This document shows, piece by piece, positions 52,731-64,000 of a DNA stretch of 64,000 nucleotides. Below the pieces are notes generated by a model. The model was not told the origin of the DNA. It saw only the letters and a program-made list of their open reading frames with translations, and ran no database searches. A program made the position numbers and the translations under genes. This stretch comes from Engraulis encrasicolus (taxonomy: Eukaryota; Chordata; Actinopteri; Clupeiformes; Engraulidae). Location of the stretch: positions 45,298,077 through 45,362,076 of the forward strand of contig NC_085880.1 of NCBI RefSeq assembly GCF_034702125.1, given 5' to 3'. Position 1 is the stretch's first letter; every line of letters starts with the position of its first letter.

Positions 52731-52779
52731 TCTTCTTCTTCTTCTTCTTCTTTTTAATATGCTTTTCATGGGCTTCCGC

Positions 52780-52920
52780 CTTTATTATTAGGATAGTACA
52801 GTGAAGATGGCGATAGGAAGTGAGTGGGGAGAGAGAGATGGGGAAGGCTCGGCAATGGACCTGGGCCGGAATTTAACCCGGGTCAGCCATGAAGCAGACG
52901 GGTGCCTTACCGTTAGCACC
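52780..52920 (-). repeat. tRNA-derived SINE (GGGCACTCGTC family)
   Basis: Minus strand: GGTAAGGCACCCGTCTGC, GACCCGGGTTAAATTCCGGC, CATCTCTCTCTCCCCACTC, TTCCTATCGCC. Truncated at the 3' end. Confidence 0.65.
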
Positions 52921-52943
52921 AGTAGGGGTATTATTATTATTAC

Positions 52944-52999
<56 letters not shown>

Positions 53000-53162
53000 C
53001 TTTGCGTGTTGTCAAAATAAGGCCTTTTGGTTGAGAGTAGCATGATCGCCAGCAGATGGCGCCTGGTGCTACAGAACTGCTTTGGGACATCACAGTTCAC
53101 ACACGCCTACGTGCTGAAAAATAACCCAGGCCCCAGAATGTTTTTCTCCCTTCCTCTGTCTG

Positions 53163-53210
<48 letters not shown>

Positions 53211-53215
53211 TGGTA
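52921..53215. repeat. (ATT)n plus dispersed repeat, copy 3, plus (TTTC)n
   Basis: ATT array, AATAAGGCCTTTTGGTTGAG, GCTTTGGGACATCACAGTTC, CCCAGGCCCCAG, then a TTTC array ending TTTGGTAGGGTGGGAT. Shortest copy of the family. Confidence 0.8.
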
Positions 53216-53479
53216 GGGTGGGATGCATTCTATTTTTTTCTGGATGGGATAAAGTTATCATCAACTCTCAAATAAGCTAATGGGGGAGGCGGAAATGTGT
53301 TTGAAATATAATCGTATACCGGCTATATTCAATAATAATAATGAGCTATTGTTACAGTTATCCATGATGAGTTTATTTTTACATTTTTCTGTTTGTATAT
53401 TGCCTACCTACACCACGCATGTAGCCTACGTTATTGACGTAACGCAGGTTCAAACAGCGTAGATTCTACGCAGGTCATC

Positions 53480-53650
53480 TACGCTCTAGCAGCGGTGGCA
53501 CCCACAGCAGCAGCGCGCAGGCAGGCAGGCAGACACGCACGCTCACGAAGGCAAGGCGCAGCACCACCAGCACCAAGGTGAAAACGGGAGATGGGCTGAG
53601 GTCCTACACACGCCGAGTCTACCTAGTGCCTCCAGTGGTTCCGAATCACG
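53480..53650 (+). promoter_or_regulatory. Possible GC-rich promoter and non-coding first exon
   Basis: GC- and CpG-rich stretch (CAGCAGCGCGCAGGCAGG, CACACGCCGAGTCTACC) ending TCCGAATCAC|GTAAGTTG, an excellent splice donor. No ATG-led frame of note. It may be the 5' exon of a plus-strand gene whose coding exons lie beyond 64000. 53660-55000 shows no gene. Confidence 0.35.
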
Positions 53651-55004
53651 TAAGTTGATATCTGCTTCCAGTTTATTCACTAGTGGAAACAGCCTTGTAT
53701 ATGTAAAGACAACGACATCGGTATCATAGTTGTGTTTTCAGAATGAGCATTGATCTGAACTTGCTCAAACTTGCTACAGAAGTTAACGTTAGCTGCTTAG
53801 CCTTTTTGGCTAACTGGCCATTTATCCATGGCCCACGACCATGGCAGCTGCTCGGAAAGTGAACGTTTCCACATTGGGTTGTGATAAATGACAGACAAAT
53901 TTCACAGCTGATCAAGATTCAGGGAAATTTTGACTTGACAGCCACCCTCGAGCCAGTGAAGACGAGCAGTGATTGCTATCCTGTTTTGCCGTGTGTAGCT
54001 TGGGCTAGCCCGAACACCAGTGAAATTTGCTCGGGTGTTTGCAAGCAAGCTAGAACTAGCCTAACTTCCAGTGGTTAAACCCAACGTCAACATTAGCAGT
54101 TCGCCTCGGAGTGAGGCGTGACAGATAGACAACCCCAGGCTCAGGGTATTCCTAGTTTAGTGATTTCATAATTTTAGACACATCTGCCTGACTTGGCTGT
54201 TGTGTAGAATGGCAGTGTGGGTGGCAGATGCATCGTTAAAACAAACAGCCTTGGATTTGGACTAAAACTTAGTTTGGAATGGGAATATATAACGCAGTAT
54301 TATTGTACAAGGACTTGTCAGCTGTGAGTTTGCGGGGGCACTTGATGTCAAAGTAGTGGTCTTCTGCCCCAGTTAAAGATACTGAATGCTTTTAAATCCT
54401 CTCTTTTGGTTTGGTAACTTTGCACTGTTTTGACATTTCTGATGGCCTGTCATTGCCACTGTTGCACGTGTCGTACACTACACGCACGTGCAGTCAATCT
54501 CATTTCTCAATACATTCAATACTAACATTAAAGTAGGCCTAACTTTATAACAGACAATGCATGATACTACTAGCTAGGGCCAATTTAGATGGTATGGTAA
54601 CTTTTGTTCCTGATTCATATTGTTTACAATCGACTTTGAATGCCTCCTCTTGATATCTGACACTTGACACCTGAATTATGTACAGACCAGAAAGTCCTGC
54701 TGAACAGAAATGCTCATCTCATATCAGACCAGGCAGAGCAACAGTATTGTTCTGAGCTCTGTGATGTGTTGCGCAGGTACATTGTTGCTGCATTGTTTCC
54801 GATGTATAGATAGCCTGCAGATCCCTCGAGGATTGCACTTAACTGACTGCTTTAGTATACTACATTAACCCTGCGTGAACCCTCCTGTAGTGTATATAGT
54901 GTACCGGTATATAGTGTGTTACTCATTTATGGTTGTATGGCTTAGTGTGCAAGTATGTGCTTGTGTTGTCTGACAGTATTTGTGTTTTTTTTCCCTAAAA
55001 ATAT

Positions 55005-55165
55005 ATATTTTCGGGGGTTTCAACTTTATTTAGACAGGACAGTGAAGAGTGGGACAGGAAATGAGTGGGAGAGAGAGGAAATGACCCGGGTCGGGAATCG
55101 ATCCTGGTTCACCTGCATAGCAGTCTAGTGCCCTACCAACTAAGCCACAGCTGGGCCACAGTATC
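55005..55165 (-). repeat. tRNA-derived SINE (GGGCACTCGTC family)
   Basis: Minus strand: GGCCCAGCTGTGGCTTAGTT head, GTGAACCAGGATCGATTCCC, TCTCTCCCACTCATTTCCTG. Confidence 0.65.
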
Positions 55166-55311
55166 TGTGTTTGGGTGTGCATATATGGTGATGCATGTTT
55201 GTTTTGTGTATTGTGTTGTTGTCCCCATGCCTGTCTTGTACAGTATGCTTTCTGTCTTCATGTTGGCTGTAACAAGTTATGAGGATAGTGAAAACTAATT
55301 TCCCTTAAGGG

Positions 55312-55411
55312 TATCCATCCATCCATCCATCCATCCATCCATCCATCCATCCATCCATCCATCCATCCATCCATCCATCCATCCACCCATCCATCCATCC
55401 ATCCATCCATC
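55312..55411. repeat. (CCAT)n microsatellite
   Basis: About 25 CCAT units with one CCAC. The flanks to 55830 hold no gene. Confidence 0.97.
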
Positions 55412-55834
55412 CCATTTCTAGTATGCAGCATGATTGCTAAGTTTCTAGCCATTTCTTCCCCTAAAGTGTGTGTGCTGTGAAGTTACCACTTGGTCTGTAG
55501 AAATACAGTAGTAGTAGTGTAGTGTAGCCTGCGATCCCGACTAACATGCAAATTACTAGTGTGGAATCTCCCCACTCATACAGCGGAGGGCTCTGGGACT
55601 GGGAGGGACCAACCCGTTGTTGCCGTTATGATTCAAATTGCTTACTGGTGACCAATCAAATGAGCACTTGTCAGCTAACCATTCTGTGTTCTCCACTGTC
55701 CTGCCTGCCTGTCCCAAAGATTCAATCAGAGAGGCAAAAATGTGGTTGGTGGATTTAGGCTCGAGCCTGTTCTGGTGACCCTAGTACGGACTAAGGCTGA
55801 GGCTGGACTAACTCTTTAGGCCAAAATATTTTTG

Positions 55835-55965
55835 GCCGCTAAGTGGGGCTGGAAAAAATGATAATCACGATTATTTGGCTGAAAATTGAAAATCACTATT
55901 ATTTCGTAATCACGATTACTTAACGACAGTAAACAGCTGAATTTTCTGCAGAATGTTGTTTAAAA
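55835..55965. repeat. hAT-like remnant (AATCACGATTA)
   Basis: GTGGGGCTGGAAAAAATGAT, AATCACGATTATTTGGC, TCGTAATCACGATTACTTAA; resembles ends of common fish hAT repeats. Confidence 0.4.
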
Positions 55966-56106
55966 TCACAAAATGAAATATAACCAAGAATCTATAGAGA
56001 GATGAACAAATTGAAATAGTCTTTGGCCTCGTTGTCAAGTACATGAAAGTACTGTGAGGAGCCTGTCAAGGTTGGCTGACTTACAGAGGAAACTCACGTA
56101 GGTTGA

Positions 56107-56107
56107 A

Positions 56108-56141
<34 letters not shown>

Positions 56142-56178
56142 ACACGATGCATGAAAATGGCAAGCTGCACTGATCTGT

Positions 56179-56259
<81 letters not shown>
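56107..56259. repeat. Two (CA)n arrays
   Basis: CA runs at 56107-56145 and 56181-56259. Confidence 0.95.
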
Positions 56260-56260
<1 letters not shown>

Positions 56261-56542
56261 GATAGATAGACACCAATGATGCAATGATGGAGGTGTGAGA
56301 AATTCTTCAGCTCTGTGCGGCTGTGGCTTTCTGGAGTATACGCTACATAGTTTGCACCTCAGTGTCATTTAACTTATCAGTTATTTCTACCAACTTTGGA
56401 GGAACGAGTCTTCAGCCATTTCATGTCATTTTCATTTCTACTGCAAGTGATTGTTTAATTTCAATCCTGTTACCAACGTGACACCATACCAAAGCGTTAA
56501 GATAACTCGCTGACTTGAATCGTATTTCACGTGTGTGCACTA

Positions 56543-56912
56543 GGGGTGGCGAAAATTGAAAAACCTCTTAACCGGCTACTGAGACTCATTAACCGGTGGT
56601 TAACCGTTAATCTTAAATTATACAAGGCTCGCGTGCCTGATATGCACGGCACTGAATTCTTTAAATTCTATTTTTCACATCAGCCTTTTTTTTGCTGCTC
56701 AGACAGGACCTGTCATAACCAGCCAGTGTCGCCAGATTTAAAATGCTGAATTATCGTACAAAAACCTCAAAATTATCTTTTTTGGGGATGAAATTTGTAT
56801 ATAATTATTATTATTACTATTATTATTATTATAACCGGTTGACTGGTGGCAGAACATTTTAACCGGTTAACCTTGATCCAGTCGACAATCGGTTAACCGG
56901 CTACACTACGAA
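56543..56912. mobile_element. hAT-like MITE with ACCGGTTAA ends
   Basis: Starts AGGGGTGGCGAAAATTG with several TTAACCGG motifs and ends GGTTAACCGGCTACACTA, with an (ATT)n inside. Inverted ends are imperfect and no 8-bp duplication was confirmed. 56920-57420 is non-coding. Confidence 0.45.
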
Positions 56913-57424
56913 TTTGCATATTATCTGGTGCTCTACAATGCCCGGTGGCAGGTTAGGCTTAGGTATGCTTTTGGTCTGAGCAAAATGTTGCCGTTTAACT
57001 GGCTTGTTTCGTTGTTCTTGGCAAAAGTGAAGCGGCAGAAACGCTGCTAGGGATGGTTTTGGTCAGGGCACAGCTCAGCATTTTCGTGCTGCTCAGCAAC
57101 AGAAATTCGCCGCAGGCAACAGAAATTCTCCACAACTCCAGGAAAACTCACTTGTCTCGCGCGAGCCTGGCCACGTGACAAAAAAATACTTTTGTGCATA
57201 GCGCGACTTAACATGCAAAGTCGGTGCACCACAACACGGAATGCACTAGTGTGAAGTAATTCATTTTTATTTATTTATTTATTTTTTCATGATGCCAGCT
57301 TGCTGTTACAGCATTGGTGTCGAGATGAGGTGAGGCCTTCTGATAGCCATGCCGTATTATCTGGCCTCAGTCAGATCTCACACACTTCCAATTTCTGTCT
57401 TTTTTTTAAAAGAAAAAAAAAACA

Positions 57425-57605
57425 TTTTTTTGGGCCTTTATTTTTGTGATGGGACAGTCAAGACGAACAGGAAGTAAGTGGGGACTTGTGGAGAGGGAGA
57501 CGGGGAAGGGTTGACAAAGGACACGGGCAGGGATCGAACTACCATCGGGTGGCCAGTGTAGCAGTGCAGTGCCCTACCACTTGAGGCACGGCACGGCCGC
57601 ACACC
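57425..57605 (-). repeat. tRNA-derived SINE (GGGCACTCGTC family)
   Basis: Minus strand: GCCGTGCCGTGCCTCAAGTG, GGTAGTTCGATCCCTGCCCG, CCGTCTCCCTCTCCACAAGT, TTCCTGTTCGTC. Confidence 0.65.
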
Positions 57606-57769
57606 TAATTCCTCTTACCTGGGTCTGCAGGGTCAAAATGTGAAGTTCGTCTAAAGCAAAACCGAGGAAGGGCTAAGGATTTAAAGGGAACTCATCTGTG
57701 TGCAGGTCTTCCTTGCCTCACGTGTTGTCTGACCTCGTCTGGCTGTGGCTGGCCCCAACTTCACACCTA

Positions 57770-57970
57770 GGCTAGAGGGAGGGGGAGGGGGGGGCACACG
57801 CCTAGGCTAGAGGGAAAGAAGGGGGGGGCACAGGCTATGAGAGGGGTGGGGGGGGACACACCTAGGCTAGAGGGAGGGGGGGGGCACACACCTAGGCTAG
57901 AGGGGGGGGGGCACAGGCTATGAGAGAGGGGAACTATACTGTGCAGCAGTTGTGGACTGTGTGCAGAGGG

Positions 57971-58020
<50 letters not shown>
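57770..58020. repeat. CACACCTAGGCTAGAGGG minisatellite plus (GT)n
   Basis: About five irregular units of ACACCTAGGCTAGAGGGAGG separated by G-runs, then a GT run at 57971-58012. Confidence 0.85.
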
Positions 58021-58319
58021 CGCACATTTGGACTCGGGCTGCTAGCTCTAGCCTTGTATACTTGCTGCCTCTTGGCCAGGACTCCCTGGGAGAAGAGTCA
58101 CTGTGACTCAACGGGACCTTCCTGGTTAAATAAAGGAAATACAAAAAATAAGAAAACCTCTAGGCTACGAAGGAGCATGCCACATGGGCTACAGGGACCC
58201 GTAGGGAGAGGGACTTGGGAGTCAGACCAAACTGAGACTACGAGGGAGGAGAGAGAGGGGGAGAGAGAGAGAGGGAGGGTTTGGACTTGGTCAGCCATGC
58301 CCATAGCCTGGTCCTGACC

Positions 58320-58625
58320 ATCCCATAATACTACAATTTCTACACCCCTGGGGGGGCTAGATTGGAGAGATGAGAGAGGTACCTGTAGGGAGAGGGACTT
58401 GGTCAGCCCCCCCATCCTCCACCCGGGGGGGCTACATTGGGGAGATGGGAGAGGGACCTGTAGGGACCTGTAGGGACTTGGTTAGCCCCCCCATCCTCAC
58501 CCCTGGGGGTACATTGGAGAGAGGGGAGAGGTACCTGTAGGGAGAGAGACTTGGTCAGCCCCCCCCCCCAGCCTCACCCCTGGGGGGTACATTGGAGAGA
58601 GAGAGAGGGTCACATAGGCTGTGGC
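58320..58625. repeat. Irregular minisatellite, units of about 85-100 bp
   Basis: Three to four units of ACATTGGAGAGA, GGTACCTGTAGGGAGAG, GACTTGGTCAGCCCCCCC, CATCCTCACCCCTGGGGG. Confidence 0.75.
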
Positions 58626-58794
58626 AGAGGGAGAGGGTTTTGAACCCAGTTAAGCTGCAGACAATATCACACATATTGGGGTTGGACTTGGGAGTCGAAC
58701 TATTATCTATATGTGAGTGGGTTCAGACTCGGTCAGAGCCTCACACACGGACTACATTGGAGAGGGAGAGAGAGCTTGGACTTAACCCATTAAG

Positions 58795-58950
58795 ACAGCG
58801 CTATACATTAGCTGTTACCAGTATGGCAATGACCAAGTCGCAGTGCATTGCTAATATAAAGGCCCTGTGTTATGCCATAGTAGTGTAGTACTGTACCATT
58901 GTAGTTAACTTTTCAACCCCTATTACAGCGTTCCACTGGTGGAACAGCAT
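58795..58950. repeat. Dispersed repeat shared with 10258-10410
   Basis: GCTGTTACCAGTATGGCAAT, GACCAAGTCGCAGTGCAT, GTTAACTTTTCAACCCCTAT, TACAGCGTTCCACTGGTGG match the interior of the element in exon B3. Confidence 0.65.
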
Positions 58951-59035
58951 GCATTATGGGGGAAATAGTCAGGTTACATGTCTAAGCTTACATAAAGCAG
59001 GTAGAGGTTTTGGACACAGTCAGACTGGCCCCAAC

Positions 59036-59165
<130 letters not shown>

Positions 59166-59519
59166 GGCTCTGTGTGAAGGAGAGAGGGGTACTGTACATG
59201 TGAGAGGGGTGTGTTCTTGGGGCCCCAAGCTAACACAACTGCCCGATTTTAGCCTTCTGCTGCAACAGTTGTCGAAGCTGTGTGTGTGTGTGAGCGTGCG
59301 CGCATGTGTGTGCGTTTGCGCACTTATAGTCGTGTTCAATAAGTTACTCACAGCTTCAGTTACATGCCATGGATGGCTTTCTCTAGTGTTAAAGAAGTGC
59401 TAAAGAAGTGTTGCTGCATGCTTCCTTGTGCCTGTGTCTGTGTGTACGTTTAAACTTACATTTGCCTACAAACCTGTGTTTGTCATAGGAATGTAGCCTA
59501 TGAGGAAGAGGAAAAGGTA

Positions 59520-59523
<4 letters not shown>

Positions 59524-59597
<74 letters not shown>
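59524..59597. repeat. (GT)n microsatellite
   Basis: About 37 GT units. 59600-60075 has no gene. Confidence 0.97.
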
Positions 59598-59598
<1 letters not shown>

Positions 59599-60079
59599 GG
59601 CATGAAAATAGGAATGTGGCCCATGAGGAAATCCAAGTCTCCATAGAGGAGAGGAGCCTGCTGCCTTGAAAGTGGAAATGGAATCGATTAAATAATATAT
59701 ATTACAGGTGCACTGAGTAATATTTATAGCAGTTAATTTCCAGACTGTGAAATTAGCATTTTTCATACATGGAAATGGGAATAGCCATTTTTAGCCTGCA
59801 ACATTGACTGGACTTTCGTCACACTACTATTGGTTTATTACTTTACTCATGAAAAGATCAAACTTGGCAATAGGCAGCACCGTTTCAATGAGTGGTGTAG
59901 CTACAATACCTACTCTGGCCACCATCCTACACAGTGCTCCTTTAAGTAAATATACGTATACTAAAGAATGGGATAGGTGGAACTATTCAGCTTTAAGATT
60001 AGGAGATTAAAGGAGTGTAGCCAAATGTTCTCCACTGTAGGCCAAATGGGACTATACTAGCTTAGTTATCAGACATAAT

Positions 60080-60214
60080 GACTCACTCACTCACTCACTC
60101 ACTCACTCACTCACTCACTCACTCACTCACTCACTCACTCACTCACTCACTCACTCACTCACTCACTCACTCACTCACTCACTCACTCACTCACTCACTC
60201 ACTCACTCACTCAC
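60080..60214. repeat. (ACTC)n microsatellite
   Basis: About 33 units of ACTC; frames encode Thr-His-Ser-Leu repeats. Confidence 0.98.
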
Positions 60215-60318
60215 CACAGCACAGCAATGGTACAGAGTCCTGCATACTTCTGAGTGCTACTGCAGTGTTGTGTTGTGTGTGTGCAAAGTAGGTCAGGAAA
60301 GATGCACACACACACACA

Positions 60319-60349
<31 letters not shown>

Positions 60350-60686
60350 CCCTCCCCTGTATGTGCCGTGCACCCTTCACTTGCACTTTATCTGGTCTCA
60401 TCTGGGGCAGCAGGAGTCTACCAGCCCGCAGTTCCAACATGCCTCTGTCTCTCCACGCTTCATCTCTGTCTCCATGCCCCGTCTCTGCAAATGCAAACAA
60501 ACCCCATTTGCTGCATCAAGGGACTCGTCGGCTGAGGCTCTGTGTGTTTACCAGTGCTTTTAAGTGTACACATGAAAAACAGAAAAAGGTCAGTTCTTGA
60601 CATCGCTGATGTACATCTATTCCACTTTGCTGTTTGCACCCCCTACTTAGTTGCAGTGCAAATTCCCAACTGGCAACTAGTAAAGA

Positions 60687-61010
60687 TTACATTACATTAC
60701 ATTACATTGCTTTTGGCAGACGCTTTTGACACATCACAAGCAAATACAAAGTGCACAGGAGATATACAGAACAACAAGTGCAGTTGTAGAGAGGGGTTAG
60801 TTTTTAATTTAAAAAAAAAAAAAAAAAAAAAGTATTTAACGAGTACACACACACCCAAACACACACACACACAAGATACAAAGTGCACAGGAGATATACA
60901 GAACAACAAGTGCAGTTGTAGAGAGGGGTTAGTTTTTAATTTAAAAAAAAAAAAAAAAAAAAAGTATTTAACGAGTACACACACACCCAAACACACACAC
61001 ACACAAGATG
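60687..61010. repeat. SINE/MITE-like tail with 132-bp tandem duplication
   Basis: TTACATTACATTACATTGCT, TTTGGCAGACGCTTTTGAC leads into a 132-bp unit present twice (TACAAAGTGCACAGG... from 60745 and 60877), each with a poly(A) run and ACACACACCCAAACACACAC. Confidence 0.85.
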
Positions 61011-61122
61011 CTTTGGAGAAAAGGGGCTCGGCCCCAGAGTGTCACTACAGAACTTATTAGTTGACTGCACAACATAAGACGGGAAGGCCACAAAGTTTTA
61101 GAGTAAAACTTAAAACAGTACA

Positions 61123-61130
<8 letters not shown>

Positions 61131-61154
<24 letters not shown>
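61131..61154. repeat. Poly(A) tract
   Basis: Homopolymer A run. 61160-61600 holds no recognised gene. Confidence 0.9.
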
Positions 61155-61159
<5 letters not shown>

Positions 61160-61744
61160 GCTTGCTTACAATAATTCCTGAAACATGTATTGGAATATTC
61201 AACGTGACATTCCAAGAACAAAAAACTAACCTCCTTGCTGGGGGGTAAGCTTATTCCAAGAACGTGGTTAACCTATTAATAGATAGCCTGCAGGTGCCAT
61301 TTCATTTAGACCGTAAGGACGTTGGACTCTTCTATTAGATTTTCCACTAACTTACCTCAAGGTTACCTTAACCTGTTCTACCTCTGAGCCAGCCTTTTAG
61401 CCTTTTGTAATTGTCCCCCTGCCTGGCTAGCTTGGTTAGCGGCAGCACTGCAGGTTGGTAAACATAACAGCTTACATTACTACTGTAAGGGGCGTCGCCC
61501 TGGGCGGCAGTTATTGTAGCATTGCCACTCAACATACAGGTCCTGATGTGCAAGTATTGGAGCTGCTTCTATGGTGTGGGAGGTGGAGGTAGGCTGTTGT
61601 CTACATCTCGCGTGCGTGCGCGCGTGCGTACGTGTGTGTGTGCGAGCATGTGTGTGTGTGTTGGAACTGCTGCTGTGCTGTGGGGGGTGGAGGTACTGTA
61701 GGCTGCTGGCGTGTCTGGAGTGACATAGAGGCAGCTCATTACAT

Positions 61745-62041
<297 letters not shown>

Positions 62042-62285
62042 GTGTAGTTGAATAGCTCTGCTAGCACCACTGTGTTAGTTCAGCATTGTGTTTCCCTTCA
62101 CTACTGAGTCAGGCAGTTCTGCTAAGGTTCTGGCTTGACTCAACTAGAGCACAGTTGTTGTTTTTTATATTTGTTTCTACTAGTAAACTTAGTTGTACTT
62201 TATTGTCAAAAATCAATGTAACAGGGTTAGCACAGAAGTTTGGACACTGGTCTAATCCTGTTACATGGATTTGACAATTAAGTAG

Positions 62286-62493
62286 AGGTGCTCCGATCAC
62301 CATTTTTTGGCCCGATCACCGATACCGATCACCAAAAATCTTTATCTGCCGATCACCGATCATTGCCGATCACAGAAATTATTTCCTATTTTTTTAATAG
62401 CCTATTAATTATCCTTATTGAATATTTCTGCCCATAAACCAATCAATCTTAATTTGCACATGTCGCTTTCACAATGTAGGCCTATAATTAGGC

Positions 62494-62537
<44 letters not shown>

Positions 62538-63694
62538 GGCTATTATTATTATTATTATTATCTTTCAGCTCTTTCAGACTAGTGTTGGTAATATAGCCTA
62601 CAAGTAAGTCTACAGTATTAATCAATTTATAAGTTATTGCATATAATTACTTAACTATTTAAGATTGAATTGAAGCTCAGACACCTGGATCTCAGTCTCT
62701 CGTCTTCTGCATACGAGAAAAAACCCTGTCGCTTTAAATGAGCAGCCTCATGAGGAGAGCCCCTCCCCTCTCTGTCACTCTCTGTCCACAGCTGCAGTGC
62801 TCCGCGGCCGTTCTGCTCTCTCCCTCTCACCTCACCTGTCGCCGTTTGGCGTTTCAGCGACTATCAAACTAATCGACTGACTGTCAATTACAACTTTGAA
62901 AACAATAACGTTGGCATGCTTGTGCGGACAACGTGAACTTGTCGCGTGCTGACCGAGGCAACTACACAGGTTATAACGCAAAATGGCTAACGGGCGAGAA
63001 GTAGTCTATCGCAAATTACATTGTGACTGAAACGCTTGAGATTCTACATAGGCCTACACAAAACAAGAAAAAAACTTCACTTGAAAGAACAGGCAACACG
63101 CACAACACAGCGTGTCTGCGAGGAAAGCTCTTTCTCTGTAACACTGTCATAGAATGTAATTCCTTGCACAGACTCATTGAGTTTCACCGTCCACTCTCCC
63201 TAGTTGCTGTTTGGTGTTGCAGCGACTACAAACTAATGACCTGGCTGTCCATTAGGCTACAACTTTTAAAACAATACAGTTGATGATTGTTTTGGAAACG
63301 TTTAGTTGTTGCGTGCTGACAGGCTGTAACTGAAAATAGCGAACATGGCGAGACTGACACGTCATTCGCAAATTACAAGCGTCATGTAAACGGCGCATGG
63401 ATCGGAAAATCAGATCATTGTTGATGCAGATATGATTATAAATGGTGAAAATGAAGGAGGGAATTCCAAAAAGTTAAAGACAAGTAAAGATGCCTTGTTT
63501 TGGTGCAGCAGCTGTGCAGAGCCAGCACCTAGGCTACATGCAGGCAGCGCCAGGTGTAAAGGCGAAATGGTTGCGTGAGGAATTTAATATCTCTGGATCG
63601 GTTTTTTGATCGGCATGTTTTTCCGATCACCGATCAGGCTATTTTTGGCCATTATCGGCCGATCATGATCGGCTGCCGAGCAATCGGAGCACCA
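62286..63694. mobile_element. Non-autonomous hAT-like element (GGTGCTCCGATCAC ends)
   Basis: Left end AGAGGTGCTCCGATCACC, right end the reverse complement of GTGGTGCTCCGATTGCTCGG, with repeated GATCACCGATC and CCGATCA motifs at both ends. An (ATT)n lies at 62500-62560. The interior has two related blocks (GTTTGGCGTTTCAGCGACTA and GTTTGGTGTTGCAGCGACTA), i.e. an internal duplication. No transposase frame; an 8-bp duplication was not confirmed. Confidence 0.6.
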
Positions 63695-63904
63695 CGTTTA
63701 AAACTCAAGCACAAACACTTCGATCCAGCAAGAAGCAAATGCATGGTATGCCCATGACAAATAGTCCAACACAAAGTAAAACCGTCCAAAGCGCAAAAAG
63801 CGTTGACAAAGCCGTTGTGCTGTGTTGCGTAAAGCATTTCATGTCGAATTCTCCTTCACGTTACAGAACCAAGAGAGTCCTAACTAGTACTAAGAAGCTG
63901 GTTC

Positions 63905-63997
63905 AGGAGGTTAAGAGGTAAATCATCTAATAGAAGAGCCTGGACTCCTCATTTTCTGAAAATGGCCCTTCTATTAGATGATTTATCTCTCAACTTA
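63905..63997. repeat. Hairpin, about 33-bp arms
   Basis: AGAGGTAAATCATCTAATAG pairs with CTATTAGATGATTTATCTCT around GGACTCCTCATTTTCTGAAAA. At the window edge; class unknown. Confidence 0.75.
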
Positions 63998-64000
63998 ATC

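Overview
The window looks like teleost fish nuclear DNA: split genes with consensus GT/AG introns, a TATA-box promoter repeated in front of two related genes, very dense CA/GT and other microsatellites, and many fish-type interspersed repeats (tRNA-derived SINEs, L2/Rex-like LINE fragments, hAT, PIF/Harbinger, Kolobok-like and Tc1-derived elements). The palindromic octamer TAGGCCTA is strongly over-represented; I suspect a clupeiform-like fish, but that is only a weak impression. No bacterial, plasmid, phage or CRISPR features are present.

Region 1 (about 2.5-37.5 kb, minus strand) holds a family of secreted cysteine-rich proteins. Gene A starts with a signal-peptide exon at 37439-37508 and runs leftward through three repeats of one exon cassette: D8C type C, a Pro linker, D8C type A, a Thr/Pro linker, D8C type B, a Thr/Pro linker (D8C is the eight-cysteine domain of uromodulin, GP2 and OIT3). 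Every exon I could delimit is phase 1-1, so cassettes can be duplicated or skipped without changing frame. Unit 3 lacks a recognisable second Thr linker. Two type-C exons share a 2-nt frameshifting deletion, and the last type-B exon is split by a 2.3-kb transposon. A possible terminal exon lies at 8199-8257. Gene B starts with a nearly identical promoter and signal exon at 4012-4081 but continues into a somatomedin-B-like exon and mucin-like linkers, and leaves the window on the left. Introns of the three units are homologous and differ by datable insertions: a 5.66-kb Harbinger-like element with CAG target duplication, a 1.5-kb relative with CTG duplication, a 1-kb Tc1-derived foldback, an LTR-like insertion containing a nested Kolobok-like THAP element, and others.

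Region 2 (37.5-46 kb) has no recognised gene. It contains LINE and SINE fragments, Harbinger MITEs, a 45-bp minisatellite and long GT arrays.

Region 3 (46.2-48.3 kb, plus strand) is a complete four-exon gene for a secreted SOUL/HEBP2-like heme-binding protein of 216 residues. Its intron 1 begins with a small tandem array made of copies of its own 5' splice site and carries a LINE fragment.

Region 4 (48.3-64 kb) is repeat-rich: LINE and SINE pieces, microsatellites, hAT-like elements and a locally duplicated LINE/GT block. A GC-rich stretch at 53.5-53.65 kb ending in a splice donor could be the untranslated first exon of a gene lying beyond the right edge.
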